Of a stretch of 64,000 bases of DNA, positions 1 through 8,756 are shown piece after piece. The notes under the pieces are model-generated. The model made no database searches and was not told the DNA's origin. It was given only the letters and a program-made list of their open reading frames with translations. The DNA is taken from assembly GCA_016930695.1 (NCBI GenBank), contig JAFGGD010000044.1, positions 1 through 64,000 of the forward strand. The letters run 5' to 3'. The translations under genes were made by a program, and so were the position numbers. This DNA comes from Candidatus Eisenbacteria bacterium (GTDB lineage Bacteria; Orphanbacterota; Orphanbacteria; Orphanbacterales; Orphanbacteraceae). Position 1 is the first letter of the stretch. The number at the start of each line of letters is the position of its first letter.

Positions 1-1464
1 CTTGTGGAACGATCCTCCGCCGTCATTCCGGTAGAGGATGTTGGGCGCGTTCTCCACCGGCCCGGTGCTCACGATGTACAGGTCCAAATCCATGTCGTTG
101 TCGAAGTCGCCGGAGAGGACGCCGCGCCCCGAGCTGGGTTCCAGGAAGCCCGCGCTCACGGTTCGGTCCTCGAAACCGTCGCCGAGATTGACCAAATAAT
201 GATCGGACAGAGGCGGCGCTTCCGGATCCCAGCCGATGGCGGAAAGAGCGAAAATCGACTCGGTGCTCGTCACGACGAGGTTGATCGCCATCTGCGAATG
301 CAGGATCTGCCAGCACTGGGAACAGGAGTCGTATCCGACGTACACGGCGAGTTCCGCGCCGGGCTCGTGCTCGCAGACGCCGCACACATTCGTGTCCGCG
401 GGGGAAAGGGTGAAACAGAAGTCTTCCGGGTGACAACCGCCGGCCCCGATGAAGATCTTGTCCAAGCCGTACTTCCACTTGGGATAGAGATCGATGGTCA
501 CTTCTCCGGCGGTTTCAAAACCGACTCCCATTTCCACGGGATGGGCGGCGAGAAAGGCCACTTCCACCGTGTTGCCGTCGACCTGGAGGAAACCTTCCTC
601 TTTCTCGCCGCGAATCATGAAGAGATCGTTGTCCAAGTCGCCGTCGAAATCCCCCGCAACGGCGTCGTTGACCCAGCTGTTCGTCGGTATTCCCAGGTCC
701 TCCCGGATGTCCTCGAACGGCACATCCGTCATTTCGTAGACCTTCTCGGGGAAGGGGCCCGTGACATGGGTGATCAATTCGAGTCTGCCGTCGCCGGACA
801 GATCGGCGAGCAGGGCGAATTCGTTGCCGTCTTCGCTCTGCTCCAGCCCCACCTGCTCCGACACATCCGTGAAACCGTAGGGGCCATGCCGGAACAACAC
901 CGTCGGTCCGTCGGCCGATCCCGGTCGCTGGCTCGTCGGGCGAAAAGCATCCAGCAATCCGTCCCGGTCGTAGTCCACCCAGAGGGGCATGCGCCCGCGC
1001 CCCAAAGGGTATTTCAAGCCGAGCGAGTCGGCGGATTCATCCATTTGACCTTCGTTGTTGATGAAAAAGAAATCGCGAAGAGGGAGGTAGCTCTCCGGAT
1101 CGAAATCCGCCAGATGATACAGGTCCTGATCGCCGTCGTTGTCGTAATCCACCCAGGTGGCGCCGTGGGTATCGTTCCCATAAAACTCCGCCGGGATGAT
1201 CTGAAACACCACGTCGACGAAACACCCGTTCCCCTGGTTCACGTAGAGTCCGGGCCGATTCCAATGGTCGACCAGCCACAGATCCGGGTATAGATCCCCA
1301 TTGTAATTTCCCCAAGCCGAACCCCAACTCGGACCTACATAGCCGATCCCCGCGGCGCCCGAGACCTCTTCGAACTGAATGCCGTCCGCCCGCGCCGAAA
1401 CGGCCCACGCGGCCATGACGATCACCATTCCTAGGAAGTACGATGCCCGAAGCCCCGCTTTCAT
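1..1464 (-). CDS. Secreted FG-GAP/VCBS (CRTAC1-like) repeat protein, 3' end outside window
   Basis: An uninterrupted frame of 488 codons runs from an ATG at 1464 off the left edge, so the C-terminus is missing. The first about 24 residues form a signal peptide (basic start, hydrophobic MVIVMAAWAVSA, cleavage near ARA-D). The mature part repeats calcium-loop motifs of the FG-GAP/VCBS type, such as DYDNDGDQDLYHL near residue 110 and DFDNDMDLDLYIV close to the edge. These repeats build beta-propellers on extracellular proteins. The start is supported by GGGAGATCGAAG just upstream. The early EEVSGAAGIGYVG segment resembles the opening of CRTAC1-like proteins. The substrate or partner cannot be told from sequence. 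A C-terminal sorting domain may lie beyond the edge. Confidence 0.85.
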   Translation of the reverse strand, partial: MKAGLRASYFLGMVIVMAAWAVSARADGIQFEEVSGAAGIGYVGPSWGSAWGNYNGDLYPDLWLVDHWNRPGLYVNQGNGCFVDVVFQIIPAEFYGNDTHGATWVDYDNDGDQDLYHLADFDPESYLPLRDFFFINNEGQMDESADSLGLKYPLGRGRMPLWVDYDRDGLLDAFRPTSQRPGSADGPTVLFRHGPYGFTDVSEQVGLEQSEDGNEFALLADLSGDGRLELITHVTGPFPEKVYEMTDVPFEDIREDLGIPTNSWVNDAVAGDFDGDLDNDLFMIRGEKEEGFLQVDGNTVEVAFLAAHPVEMGVGFETAGEVTIDLYPKWKYGLDKIFIGAGGCHPEDFCFTLSPADTNVCGVCEHEPGAELAVYVGYDSCSQCWQILHSQMAINLVVTSTESIFALSAIGWDPEAPPLSDHYLVNLGDGFEDRTVSAGFLEPSSGRGVLSGDFDNDMDLDLYIVSTGPVENAPNILYRNDGGGSFHK

Positions 1465-2089
1465 CTTCGATCTCCCCTGTCACGGATGTCCGCGGTGAAC
1501 CTCTTACCGATAAAAGGCGTCGTTCCCGGCTCGACCTCTCGGTTCGCCACGGCGAACGGGACCGCGGACCTCGGTCCCCCGGGTGAAAGCCGACGAACAC
1601 CGCCGGGTGCGTACACCCGGTCGATTCGCGAACGGCGCGCTAGGAATCGAACTCGGTTTAGACGGCAATTGAGACAAAAGAACCGTGAACGAGAAGGTCG
1701 TCCGATCGCAAGGGACCTTCCTTCTCGTTCCGGCCTCACGGGAGAAAAGAACCAAACTCGAAACAGCGCCGTTGTCGGGCGAAACCCCGAGCCGTCTCCG
1801 GAGGCCAAACTTACTAACGCTAATAATATCAGAATATTAGGTTGAACGGCAAGAGAAAAGTGGGGTGCTCTTCCGAGCAAGGGAAACGGCGGCCGTCGCC
1901 CCCTCGTTTCTCCCTTCAATCGCGGCGAGAGAAGATTCTCCCGGCGGGTCGTTCTCCCCGACCGCCGTTCATCCCCGAATGGGAACCGTTCGTCGGCGGG
2001 TCGTCGCTAGGCGCGTGGGCGCGGGCTAAACTCCCCATAGTCACGGACGGGATGGCTTCGACGCCCGTTCCGGCGAAAAGGAGTGACCC
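1465..2089. other. Intergenic region between divergent genes, with an AT-rich dyad
   Basis: No convincing gene lies between the divergent VCBS and ferredoxin genes. The only striking element is an AT-rich island in otherwise GC-rich DNA at about 1806-1845. It contains an imperfect 21-bp palindrome (1820-1840, arms CTAATA/TATTAG). This could be a promoter or operator for either flanking gene; that is inference. Confidence 0.4.
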
Positions 2090-3373
2090 ATGCCCGCCCG
2101 GCCAAGACGCAAATCGGTTTTCACCAGCGCATTGGTTTCCTTGCTCCTGCTCCTCCTGATGAGCACCTTCGTCATGGCCGGCCACGTGGGCGACGACACG
2201 CGCCTGGCGGCCAGCGGCCTCTGGACGCTGTATCTCACCTTCATGACTTTCATGATCCTACGCACCGGGCGAACCAAGCCTTGGCGCGGCGTCTTTTTCG
2301 TCGTCTACTCCTTCTCCTTCGTTTTCATCTTCATCGGCGATCTTATCGCCGAGCGCGGCTCCATGGCGTTGACGCCCGAAATCATCGCTGCGCACGAAAC
2401 CCCTCTCTGCCCGGTCGCCATTCCGCAGCTCATCCTGCCCGCGTTGCTGCGCAAGCTGCTTATTTTCCCTTCACAGATCGTGAGCGGTCATTACGGCGGT
2501 TTCTGGGCGATCTTCTTCCTCTGGCTGGTCGGTTTTCTCGCCATGGGGCGGGGGTGGTGCAGCTGGGGTTGTTTCTTCGGCGGCATCGACGAGGGATTCT
2601 CCAAGGTCCTGCGGAAGCCGCTGCTCGGCACCCGGCGGATGCCCGGGCGCCTGCGCGTTCTCCCTTACGCCGTGTTGCTGATCGTCGTGGTCTGGTCCTT
2701 TTGGACACTGGAACCGAAATACTGCTCCTGGCTCTGCCCACTCAAGTTGGTAACGGAGTATCCCGCCGTGGACAGCCCCGTCAGGTATCTGCAGGCGATC
2801 ATCTTTATCACTCTCGGCATGGGTCTTCTGGTGATTCTTCCGATCCTCACGAAGAAGAGGACGCAGTGCGGCCTCTTCTGCCCGCTGGGGGCGATGCAAT
2901 CGTTGATGAGTCCCCTCAATCCGTACCGCATCCGCATCGACCCCGACGCGTGCAAGGGTTGCCGGAAGTGCGAGGCGGCGTGTCCCACCTTCTCGATTGT
3001 CACGGCGACCGGGGCGGAAAACCGCCCGGCGGACGGGATCTCGTCGCGCGCCCCCATACCGATGATCACGCGCACCTGCACCCGCTGCGGCGAATGTATC
3101 TCCGTATGTCCGGAAGGGGCGATCGACTACGCGCTGGTCGGCGTGCCGGTGTATCGCCCGGCGGCCGGTGGCGAGGCGCCGTGGTGGAAACGCCTGTCGC
3201 GGGCGCCGCGGCGGATCCTGGGGGAGATTTTCGAAGCCCGGACCCTGTTCGTCTTCACCGCCGTCGCTTTCGGCGCCACGCTCTCCGGCGGTTTCGTCAC
3301 CCGGACGCTCGCCGGCCTGCTCGGTCTTCTGGTTCGACCGATTCTCGTTCTCTTCGGCTCAGGGGGTGGATGA
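2090..3373 (+). CDS. NapH/CcoG-like membrane polyferredoxin (4Fe-4S binding protein)
   Basis: A 427-residue membrane protein with an N-terminal half of about five hydrophobic helices and a cytoplasmic or membrane-edge ferredoxin region. Three CxxxC-type loops follow helices: WCSWGCFFGG near residue 160, CSWLCP near 215 and CGLFCPLGA near 263. Two classical 4Fe-4S motifs follow: CKGCRKCEAACP near 288 and CTRCGECISVCP near 330. A last hydrophobic segment closes the protein. This architecture is that of NapH/NosR/CcoG-type quinol-linked electron carriers. AAGGAG precedes the ATG. The gene overlaps the next ORF by ATGA and sits with a SafE/CcdA-like protein, so it may pass electrons to a periplasmic thiol or metal centre. 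Its redox partner is not evident. Confidence 0.85.
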   Translation: MPARPRRKSVFTSALVSLLLLLLMSTFVMAGHVGDDTRLAASGLWTLYLTFMTFMILRTGRTKPWRGVFFVVYSFSFVFIFIGDLIAERGSMALTPEIIAAHETPLCPVAIPQLILPALLRKLLIFPSQIVSGHYGGFWAIFFLWLVGFLAMGRGWCSWGCFFGGIDEGFSKVLRKPLLGTRRMPGRLRVLPYAVLLIVVVWSFWTLEPKYCSWLCPLKLVTEYPAVDSPVRYLQAIIFITLGMGLLVILPILTKKRTQCGLFCPLGAMQSLMSPLNPYRIRIDPDACKGCRKCEAACPTFSIVTATGAENRPADGISSRAPIPMITRTCTRCGECISVCPEGAIDYALVGVPVYRPAAGGEAPWWKRLSRAPRRILGEIFEARTLFVFTAVAFGATLSGGFVTRTLAGLLGLLVRPILVLFGSGGG

Positions 3374-3516
3374 TGCGGTTGCTCGTAATAATCAGAATGT
3401 CGCTCGTGTTCGCCTGGGCGATCGCGCTCGCGCTCCTGGTTCCCTTCTTCTTTCTCAACTACGGCGGTCGCTGGCTGCTCCGGGTCGCCGAACATTGGCC
3501 TCTTACACATCCATGA
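3370..3516 (+). CDS. 48-residue single-span membrane peptide
   Basis: A short frame starts at ATGATG, overlapping the stop of the ferredoxin gene, and ends 12 bp before the TPR gene. It has a short basic start, one clear transmembrane helix (VFAWAIALALLVPFFFLNY) and a short polar tail. Translational coupling by the ATGA overlap and the tight fit between two genes support it as real. I do not recognise the family. By position it could be an accessory subunit of the ferredoxin complex, comparable in size only to CcoS/FixS-type peptides. Confidence 0.6.
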   Translation: MMRLLVIIRMSLVFAWAIALALLVPFFFLNYGGRWLLRVAEHWPLTHP

Positions 3517-3528
3517 ACGGAGGATAGA

Positions 3529-4203
3529 ATGTCGCACAGGATCACATGTTGCTTGCTCGGACTCGTCATCGCCCTCGCGGTCTCATTCGCCGCCGCACCG
3601 GTCGCCGCCGGGGAAGCGACGGAGGCCGAGAGCCTGCTCGTCCAAGACCCGGACAACCTCTCCCTGCTGATCCGCGCCGGCAACGCCTGTCTGGCGGAAG
3701 CGCGGGCGGGGGACGGCGAAGCACTGAAGAGGGCGGAGAAGCATCTGGACAAGGCGCTGGGGCAGGCTCCCGACGATCCGTGGGTCCTGGTGCTCCACGG
3801 AAGCATGCTCGCTCTCAAGGGCCGCGACGCCATGCTTCCGATCATGAAGATGCGCCACGTGAAGGACGGGTTGAAGGAAATGGATCGCGCGGTCGAGTTG
3901 GCTCCCATGGATTTCGGGATTCGATACCAGCGAGGCGCCTTCTGTCTCAACCTGCCCGTTATTTTCGAGCGTGCCGGCACGGCCGTCGACGACTTCGAGC
4001 AACTGCTGATGATGGCCGAGCACGCGCCGGGAAGCGTGTCGGAAGGGGAAGTGCTCGGCATCAAGCTCAACCTCGCCCGGGCGAGGATGCAAAACGGCAA
4101 TGCCGGCGACGCGCGCTCCCTTCTGGAGGGGATATTGGCCGGCTCGCCCGACAGCGCTTCCGCGTCGGAAGCCAAAGCCCTTCTCGCGGAGATCGACGAG
4201 TAG
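3529..4203 (+). CDS. Exported TPR-like protein
   Basis: A 224-residue protein with a signal peptide (about residues 1-27, ending VAAG) and helical repeats of TPR style. Examples are the block around AEKHLDKALGQAPDDPWVLVLHG and the C-terminal stretch rich in alanine and leucine ending in AKALLAEIDE. GGAGGATAGA lies directly upstream of the ATG. It sits in the ferredoxin/SafE-like cluster with 9-12 bp gaps, so it is probably co-translated with them and acts in the periplasm, perhaps as an assembly scaffold. There are no catalytic motifs. Confidence 0.7.
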   Translation: MSHRITCCLLGLVIALAVSFAAAPVAAGEATEAESLLVQDPDNLSLLIRAGNACLAEARAGDGEALKRAEKHLDKALGQAPDDPWVLVLHGSMLALKGRDAMLPIMKMRHVKDGLKEMDRAVELAPMDFGIRYQRGAFCLNLPVIFERAGTAVDDFEQLLMMAEHAPGSVSEGEVLGIKLNLARARMQNGNAGDARSLLEGILAGSPDSASASEAKALLAEIDE

Positions 4204-4212
4204 GGAGGCGGT

Positions 4213-4830
4213 ATGTTCACGAAAGCCCTTCTGCTCGGGCTCTCCACGGGACCTTTCTGCCTGGTCTACTGCTTTCCCGTGCTCTTCCCCCTCTCCTGCG
4301 CCGGGGGGAAGAGCGCCCCGGGGGGCAGGCTCCGCATGCTGGGCGAGTTCAGCCTCGGACGTCTGGCCGCCTACCTCGCCTTCGGCGCCCTCGCCGGATG
4401 GCTGGGAGGGCGCTTCGAGCACCGGCTGCTCGCGTCGATGTCGGGGGCGGCGCTCGTGCTGCTCTCTCTCTTGCTGATCGCCTACGGCCTCGTGACCGGC
4501 TTTCCACGGCTCCGTCTTTGTGCGTCCTTGGGTCGAGTTCTACCTATGCGCGCCTTGCCGCTGGGGCTCGGCTTCTTCACGGGATTGAACGTCTGTCCTC
4601 CCTTTCTCGCGGCGGCTGCTTATGTCTTTACCTTGGGGCGCGTCGGGAACGGAATTGTCTTCTTCGCCGTCTACTTTCTAATGACGACTCTCTGGCTGCT
4701 CCCCCTCTTGTTGGCGGGCGCCGCAGCCCGCGTCGAGCGGGTGCGATGGCTGGCGCAGCTGTCCGCGCTGGTGGCGGGTCTTTTGTTTCTATGGATGGGA
4801 CTCGGCATGTTTGCGCGAGGGGCCGCGTGA
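4213..4830 (+). CDS. SafE/UreH-like (DsbD/CcdA-related) membrane protein
   Basis: A 205-residue polytopic membrane protein with about six helices in two halves. Each half begins with a cysteine-containing segment, STGPFCLVYCFPVLFPLSC near residue 12 and GLNVCPPF near residue 128. Paired cysteines in helix 1 and in the matching helix of the second half are what CcdA/DsbD-type thiol-electron carriers show. The family label sulfite exporter TauE/SafE or UreH-like transmembrane domain also fits. GGGAGGCGGT precedes the ATG, 9 bp after the TPR gene. With the polyferredoxin it could form a route moving reductant across the membrane. The physiological acceptor is unknown. Confidence 0.75.
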   Translation: MFTKALLLGLSTGPFCLVYCFPVLFPLSCAGGKSAPGGRLRMLGEFSLGRLAAYLAFGALAGWLGGRFEHRLLASMSGAALVLLSLLLIAYGLVTGFPRLRLCASLGRVLPMRALPLGLGFFTGLNVCPPFLAAAAYVFTLGRVGNGIVFFAVYFLMTTLWLLPLLLAGAAARVERVRWLAQLSALVAGLLFLWMGLGMFARGAA

Positions 4831-4899
4831 CGCGGCGGGCGGACGAAAAGCCGGTAGCATCGTCGCAGGGGATCGGCTAGATTCGCTCCGGAGGGTGTC

Positions 4900-5949
4900 G
4901 TGAAGGAAATCGCGCGGGAAGCCGTCATTTACCAGTTGGTCGCCGCCGCGTTGGCTCTTCTCGCCCACCACGACTCGGGTTTCCTGTCCAGTCTTCCGAG
5001 CTATCTGATCATCACGAACTGCATTGCCTGGAGCATTCGATCCCTGTTCGCCTACGCCTCGAACCATCACGGTTTTCTGAAATGGCGCCGGCCCCTGCAG
5101 ATCGCCTTCGGGCTTCCCGCCGTGGCCGCCGGCTGTTTCGTCGGCCTTCTGGCCGCGTCGTTGATTTTTCAAGTGTTCTTTCATCAGAGCGTTCTCGGCG
5201 GCCCGCTCTTTCTGGCGATCTTCAAGGGGAGCCTGCCCGGCGCCCTCATCGTGACGGCGCTGATTCTGAGTTATTACACGATTCGCGAACGCATGGCGAG
5301 CCAGGCTCTGGAGCAGGAGCGGTTGAAGGGCCTGCGGGCGAGGGCGGAGCTGGCGGCCCTTCAGTCCAAACTGAATCCGCATTTTCTTTTTAACACGCTG
5401 AACACCATGATCGACCTGGTGCACAAGGAACCGGACAAGGTGGAGGAGATGATCCTCGGTTTGTCGGATATCTACCGCAAGGTGCTTCACCTGCCGGCGG
5501 CCGAAAGGATCAGCCTGGCCGAGGAATTCGATCTGGCGCGGCAATACCTAGCGATCGAACAGGTCCGCCTAGGAGATCGTCTGCGTTACGACATCGATCT
5601 TCCCCGGGCGCTCGAGGCGAGGCGTGTGCCGCCGCTTCTCATACAACCGCTCGTGGAGAACGCGGTGGTGCACGGCATCACGCCCAAAACGGGCGGGGGG
5701 AATCTGTGCCTGTCGGCTATTGAGGCGGAAGGCTTCACGCGCGTCGTGGTGGAGGATGACGGCGTCGGCATCGATTCGCGGAAGAGCGGCCGTGACGGCG
5801 CGCTCCCGGTGGAGCGGAGCAGCGGCTTCGGCCTGCACAGCGCGCGCGAACGCCTGCGCCTTCTCTATGGCGGCAAGGGAATGCTGAGGATCGAATCGCC
5901 GGATAGCGGCGGGACGCGGATCACACTGGAGTTGCCCCTTGCGAATTAG
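4900..5949 (+). CDS. LytS/YehU-type sensor histidine kinase
   Basis: A 349-residue membrane sensor kinase. It has an N-terminal membrane region of about four helices (residues 8-125), then a short coiled coil and the internal-region kinase domain typical of LytS/YehU. The phospho-acceptor is H161 in LNPHFLFNTLNTM. An ATPase half follows, with N-box PLVENAVVHG, G1 DDGVGID and a GFGLHSARERL loop. The GTG start is set by GGAGGGTGTC. The stop overlaps the start of the response regulator by 11 bp. No extracytoplasmic sensor domain is visible, so the signal is probably sensed in the membrane, possibly linked to the preceding redox cluster. Confidence 0.88.
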   Translation: MKEIAREAVIYQLVAAALALLAHHDSGFLSSLPSYLIITNCIAWSIRSLFAYASNHHGFLKWRRPLQIAFGLPAVAAGCFVGLLAASLIFQVFFHQSVLGGPLFLAIFKGSLPGALIVTALILSYYTIRERMASQALEQERLKGLRARAELAALQSKLNPHFLFNTLNTMIDLVHKEPDKVEEMILGLSDIYRKVLHLPAAERISLAEEFDLARQYLAIEQVRLGDRLRYDIDLPRALEARRVPPLLIQPLVENAVVHGITPKTGGGNLCLSAIEAEGFTRVVVEDDGVGIDSRKSGRDGALPVERSSGFGLHSARERLRLLYGGKGMLRIESPDSGGTRITLELPLAN

Positions 5950-6685
5950 AACTCTCCTCGTGGAAGACGAACTCCATTCGCTGGAGCGCCTGAAAACCCT
6001 GTTGGCGGAACGGACGGAGATTGAATTGGTGGGTGAAGCCATGGACGGACTCCAGGCGATCACCCTTATCGACGAGCGGAAACCGGAGCTGGTCTTCCTG
6101 GACATACAGATGCCCGGTGCGACCGGGTTCGAGGTGTTGGAGCGCATCGCGCACAAACCGATGGTGATCTTCATGACCGCCTATGATGAATACGCAATCA
6201 AAGCCTTCGAGGCGAACGCGCTCGATTACATACTGAAGCCGAGTTCGGTGGGGCGCGTCGCGGAGGCGGTGGCGCGCGCCCTGGAGCGCCGCCGAATCGT
6301 GGACACGCGGTTTCTCGCCTCCCTGCGCGAAGCCGTGGAAAGGGAGCCCTATCTGAAACGCTTCGCGGTGAACCGTGCGGACGAGATCCTTCTCATTACC
6401 GAAGCGGACGTGTATTGCTTCAAGGCGGAGGAGAAGTGCGTGCTACTCTGCACCGAGGACGAAGAGCACTTCATCGACATGACCCTGAAGGAACTGGAGT
6501 CGAGGCTCGACCCCGCCGTTTTCTGCCGAATCCACAAGAGCCACATCGTGTCGCTCGAAAAGGTGAAGAAGATCCAGCGCTGGTTCCACGGCGATCTCGT
6601 CGTGCAGCTCGAGGACGCGAAGAAGAGCACGCTCAAGGTGGGACGCAGCTACCGGGAGGAACTGCGCCGAAGGCTGAGCTTATAG
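5939..6685 (+). CDS. LytTR-family response regulator
   Basis: A 248-residue regulator starting at a TTG that overlaps the end of the kinase gene. The N-terminal receiver domain has the acidic pair VED near residue 9, phospho-acceptor D55 in LVFLDIQMPG, the conserved T in FMTAYDE and K in YILKPS. The C-terminal half (about 140-246) is a LytTR DNA-binding domain, recognisable by ILLITEADVYCFKAEEK and FCRIHKSHIVSLEKVKKI. It pairs with the adjacent LytS-type kinase. LytTR regulators bind spaced direct repeats upstream of target genes. The targets here are not identifiable from the window alone; the upstream redox cluster is a candidate. Confidence 0.9.
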   Translation: MRIRTLLVEDELHSLERLKTLLAERTEIELVGEAMDGLQAITLIDERKPELVFLDIQMPGATGFEVLERIAHKPMVIFMTAYDEYAIKAFEANALDYILKPSSVGRVAEAVARALERRRIVDTRFLASLREAVEREPYLKRFAVNRADEILLITEADVYCFKAEEKCVLLCTEDEEHFIDMTLKELESRLDPAVFCRIHKSHIVSLEKVKKIQRWFHGDLVVQLEDAKKSTLKVGRSYREELRRRLSL

Positions 6686-6803
6686 TAAGGCGCGTTTTCT
6701 CTCCCGCGTTTTCTCTTTTCCCCCGGCCTCTAAAACGCTTTGCGGCGGCTCCCGCGACGCCGCGGCGGGCGACGTTTCGTTGCTTCATCACGGCGACGAC
6801 GAC

Positions 6804-8552
6804 CTACCGCATTATCTTCTCGTTCTCGTACCAATCCGTCGACGGTTGTTTTTGCATGAGGCGGCGGATCTCTTCGTTGGCGGCGGGGCGCTGGTTGGTG
6901 GATTTGAGAAGCTCGATGTAGTTCTGGTGGAGGTGAATGTCGTCGGGGCGTTCGCGGAAGGCGCTCCGGTAGGTCTGGTAGGTTTCGAGCATCTTCTCCT
7001 GTGACGCTCCCCTTTTCAGCTCCTCCATGCGGTGGACGGCGCGGGCGTACTTCTCCCCGTGATCGTACTGCTCGGGGAAGGGGTGGTCGTCCAGAAGCTC
7101 CAGGATGATGCCGAGAGCGCGGTGCTCGTTCCAATCGGTGTAGACGAGATAATCGGCGCACTCCTCCAGGGAGGGTGGGGCCGGCGGATCGGGTTCTCCG
7201 ACGCCGAGACGAGCGCGGAGCCTCTCGACGAACGCCGGGAAAACCGTCTCGGCGATCCGATAGTTTCCGGTGAACGTGGGATGCACGTGCTCGAAGAAGA
7301 GCGTCTCCGCCGGTATCGGATCGGGACCGCCCACCAGCTCGTCGAAGCGCGACTCCAGATCGACGAGGAAAACGTCCGGCCGGGCCGCCGCGACGGAACG
7401 GATCCGGCCGTTGATGACGCCGTCGGCCCGGAAGCGGAGCCCGTCCAGATCCCGCGCCCGCAGAAAACGCTCGCGCGCCCCGGCCACGTCGCCGGCGGCG
7501 AGCAGACAACGCCCCAACCGATACTGCGACTCCGCGTGGGCGTCGTCGATCGCCAGCGCCTCGCGATAGAGCGCGATCGCCTCCTCGGTCCGTCCGTCCT
7601 CGTCCCGCGCGACCGCCCGTGCGTAGATCTCCTCCCAGCGCGCCCTCTCTTCATCCGTCAGGTCCGCCCGATGGAGCGATGCGAAGGGGGCGCTGTCCCA
7701 AAGGTTGACGGGGACGGTACAGAGGAGAACCGGCGCCCCCGCGCCCTCCGCGGCGGCGCAGATGTCGCACAGGTTGCTCTCGAAGAAGTCGTACACCCTC
7801 GCCAGGCGGGGATCGCCGGCGGCGATCGTGTTCTCGGTGTACATCTCCATGCCGCCCCACCGTTGGATCAGCTCCTCCTCGTTCCGGAAGCGCCCGGTGA
7901 TCTCCTCGAGGAGCTGCCCGACCTTTGTGGCGCGCAGGCGTATTCCCAGCCGCACCAGGCCGAGGCTCCCGGCGCGGCGGCCCCCGTCGGAGGCGATCCC
8001 GTAGGGACCGATCACCTCGTTGTTCCCCAGATAGACGATGAAGAGATCCGGGTCTCGGCGGGCGAACTCTCGCGCGATGGGGAGGACCACGTGGGAGTTG
8101 GTCGCCACGATCGCTGTATTCACGAACTCGAAATCGATATCGGGAAAACGAAGGCGCGCCATCGCCTCGAGGGCGCGGGCGAAGCTGAATGTGTTGTCGG
8201 GATAACCCTGCGCCGCCGACGCGCCGAGGATGACGACACGATACGCGCCGGGCGCCTTCTCCTGCCGGAACGTGAAGAAGGGGCAGACGCGCGCGATGGA
8301 TCGAGGGAAGAAGCGCCAACCAAAACGAAGGTTGACGCCATAGGTGTCCCGCCCCGGCACGGGGATGGCGAGGTCGGTCGGATATCCGTAGCCGCCGACC
8401 CGGAGGCCGAGTTCGAGCAGGAGGAGCAGAAGGAGCGGGGCCACCGCCCCAACGGCGACGGGGAGGATCCACGACCAGGGGCGCGGGAGAGGGGCACGCG
8501 CGCGCTGTTTCGCCTTCCGTTTCGCGGTTCGTCTCTTGGGGTGTTTCTTCAT
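6804..8552 (-). CDS. Membrane-anchored SGNH/GDSL hydrolase-like protein with TPR segments
   Basis: About 582 residues from the ATG at 8552, which is preceded by GGAGAGAAGG. An in-frame TTG 60 bp upstream has no better support. After a very basic start there is one transmembrane helix. An SGNH fold follows: block I VVILGASAAQGYP, an FIVYLGNNEVIGPYG segment carrying the conserved Asn, and the catalytic His region EHVHPTFTGNY. TPR-like repeats are inserted before the His block (AIALYREALAIDDAHAESQYRLG) and again at the C-terminus. The Ser of block I appears as GAS. Family members are acyl-ester hydrolases or transferases, often on surface polymers. The substrate is unknown. Confidence 0.8.
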   Translation of the reverse strand: MKKHPKRRTAKRKAKQRARAPLPRPWSWILPVAVGAVAPLLLLLLLELGLRVGGYGYPTDLAIPVPGRDTYGVNLRFGWRFFPRSIARVCPFFTFRQEKAPGAYRVVILGASAAQGYPDNTFSFARALEAMARLRFPDIDFEFVNTAIVATNSHVVLPIAREFARRDPDLFIVYLGNNEVIGPYGIASDGGRRAGSLGLVRLGIRLRATKVGQLLEEITGRFRNEEELIQRWGGMEMYTENTIAAGDPRLARVYDFFESNLCDICAAAEGAGAPVLLCTVPVNLWDSAPFASLHRADLTDEERARWEEIYARAVARDEDGRTEEAIALYREALAIDDAHAESQYRLGRCLLAAGDVAGARERFLRARDLDGLRFRADGVINGRIRSVAAARPDVFLVDLESRFDELVGGPDPIPAETLFFEHVHPTFTGNYRIAETVFPAFVERLRARLGVGEPDPPAPPSLEECADYLVYTDWNEHRALGIILELLDDHPFPEQYDHGEKYARAVHRMEELKRGASQEKMLETYQTYRSAFRERPDDIHLHQNYIELLKSTNQRPAANEEIRRLMQKQPSTDWYENEKIMR

Positions 8553-8756
8553 CCTTCTCTCCGCTTTCGCCCGCCGCCCGCGCCGCGAGGGCGCGACCGC
8601 CAACGGGTTCAACCGTCGTATCTTACCACGCCCTTGCGGTTCCCGCTCGGGGTTTGACGACCGGAAACGGTCGCAGCCGATGGGGCGTGAGAAGGGAGGC
8701 GACTCACGGTGCGGGCCGCCGCATTCAATCGGGGCGGAAGAGCGGTCGCCGCGTCG

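Noticed and set aside
1630-1670. GTTCGATTC on the minus strand, like a tRNA T-arm
   Set aside because: The flanking 5-bp stems do not pair and no cloverleaf can be built around it.
7032-8657. Long open frame on the plus strand opposite the SGNH hydrolase gene
   Set aside because: It is an antisense frame caused by high GC; composition is proline/arginine/glycine biased and the minus strand carries recognisable motifs.
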